Source: Asterias amurensis | Lineage: Eukaryota > Echinodermata > Asteroidea > Forcipulatida > Asteriidae | NCBI RefSeq assembly: GCF_032118995.1 | Contig: NC_092666.1 | Coordinates: 1,550,001 to 1,614,000, forward strand | Direction: 5' to 3' | DNA length: 64,000 nucleotides | Shown: in pieces, positions 63,412 through 64,000 of the stretch | How positions within the stretch are numbered: the stretch's first letter is position 1 | Layout: each line of letters opens with the position of its first letter | Position numbers and translations under genes: made by a program | The notes under the pieces: model-generated | The model's input: only the letters and a program-made list of their open reading frames with translations | Database searches by the model: none | Told to the model about the DNA's origin: nothing

Positions 63412-63650
63412 TGGGCCCAATTTAATAAAACACGTATAAGCAACCGTTGTGTGCTTACGAAGCAGAATTTCTACTTCATGAAGCTGTTTATGCTGGATAA
63501 CCCACCTTAAGCACACGATTGACGTTACAATGCAAATATGCACCACGAGAAATGTTTTGCTTACTTGAGAATTCATGGTGAAACACGTCTGTGCTTATTT
63601 GTATGCACATTTTGCTTACGGGTAAACAGCTTTATGAAATTGGGACCTGT
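63412..63650. repeat. Foldback element, family F, well preserved
   Basis: TGGGCCCAATTTAATAAAAC at the left and GCTTTATGAAATTGGGACC at the right are near inverse; the interior has the family words TGTGTGCTTACGAAGC and GTAAGCAAAA on the minus strand. Confidence 0.75.
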
Positions 63651-64000
63651 TCAAGATGGAAATAAATATCATATTGAATTGGTTTGAAAGTCATGTGCGG
63701 GTATACTTTGACCTCACCGATACCTTTTTTTTTATTGATGTGCACAGCAAACACTATCCATATTTGTCAACTGCATTATCTGCTCTCTCAAAGTGCGAAA
63801 AGAGAGCGGGTAAACAAAACAAAAAAGCAAGCGATGTCATCCGTAAAATGGCGCGCAAAAAGCCTATCAGCATAATTTGGCTTGACGGATTGATGTAACG
63901 TTGCAGCTTGTCAGATAGATTGAAAACCTTTGTTGAACCAGCTCTCTACATTGGTTTTGACGCCTCGTGCTTGATAATCGCTTTTTGTTTTAACGGGTGA
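63651..64000. other. No convincing gene at the window end
   Basis: An 80-codon frame at 63656-63898 is Lys-rich and has no recognised domain. It may be chance or a partial gene continuing outside the window. Confidence 0.3.

Overview
This 64 kb window is AT-rich, intron-containing metazoan DNA, crowded with short foldback (MITE-like) elements, tRNA-derived SINEs, decayed retrotransposon and transposon pieces and tandem repeats. The two recognisable genes are Ovo/OVOL-type zinc-finger factors, and the repeats resemble those of marine deuterostome invertebrates. I infer an echinoderm, most likely a sea star. The phylum rests on memory of repeat style and was not searched.

Layout. (1) 1-11.8 kb: no gene body. 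A candidate first coding exon of the first ovo gene lies at 2152-2278; the rest is repeat-rich DNA, probably a long first intron. (2) 11.8-16.8 kb, + strand: ovo gene 1. One very large exon (11812-14337) encodes a Ser/Pro/His-rich region and zinc fingers 1-2; after a 2 kb intron carrying a decayed Tc1 transposon, the last exon (16370-16797) encodes fingers 3-4. (3) 16.8-31.9 kb: intergenic, at least eight foldback families, SINEs, a degenerate minisatellite and a TIR insertion with 9-bp target duplications. (4) 31.99-35.34 kb, + strand: ovo gene 2, five exons whose phases all agree (373 aa). It starts with a SNAG repressor motif, has PLNLS/PLDL-type CtBP-motif candidates, lacks finger 1 and keeps fingers 2-4. 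Its finger-2 exon ends in a 42-bp tandem array that repeats the exon end and splice donor in frame. (5) 38.2-48.5 kb, - strand: an unrecognised 149-aa ORF and the 3' part of a single-pass membrane protein gene. (6) 48.8-57.7 kb: repeats, foldback elements and twin hairpins. (7) 57.8-62.2 kb: a 38-bp minisatellite in which 110 consecutive units (57971-62150) show no net length change and a higher-order 12-unit pattern. (8) 62.2-64 kb: no gene seen.

How the genes relate. Gene 1 and gene 2 are head-to-tail paralogues sharing the Ovo finger block and the same phase-1 intron between fingers 2 and 3. Their N-termini differ: gene 1 is long, without a visible SNAG or PxDLS motif; gene 2 is short, with a SNAG start and CtBP-type motifs. 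This suggests a split of roles like that between long and short Ovo isoforms elsewhere, but it is an inference. The minus-strand membrane gene has no evident functional link to them.
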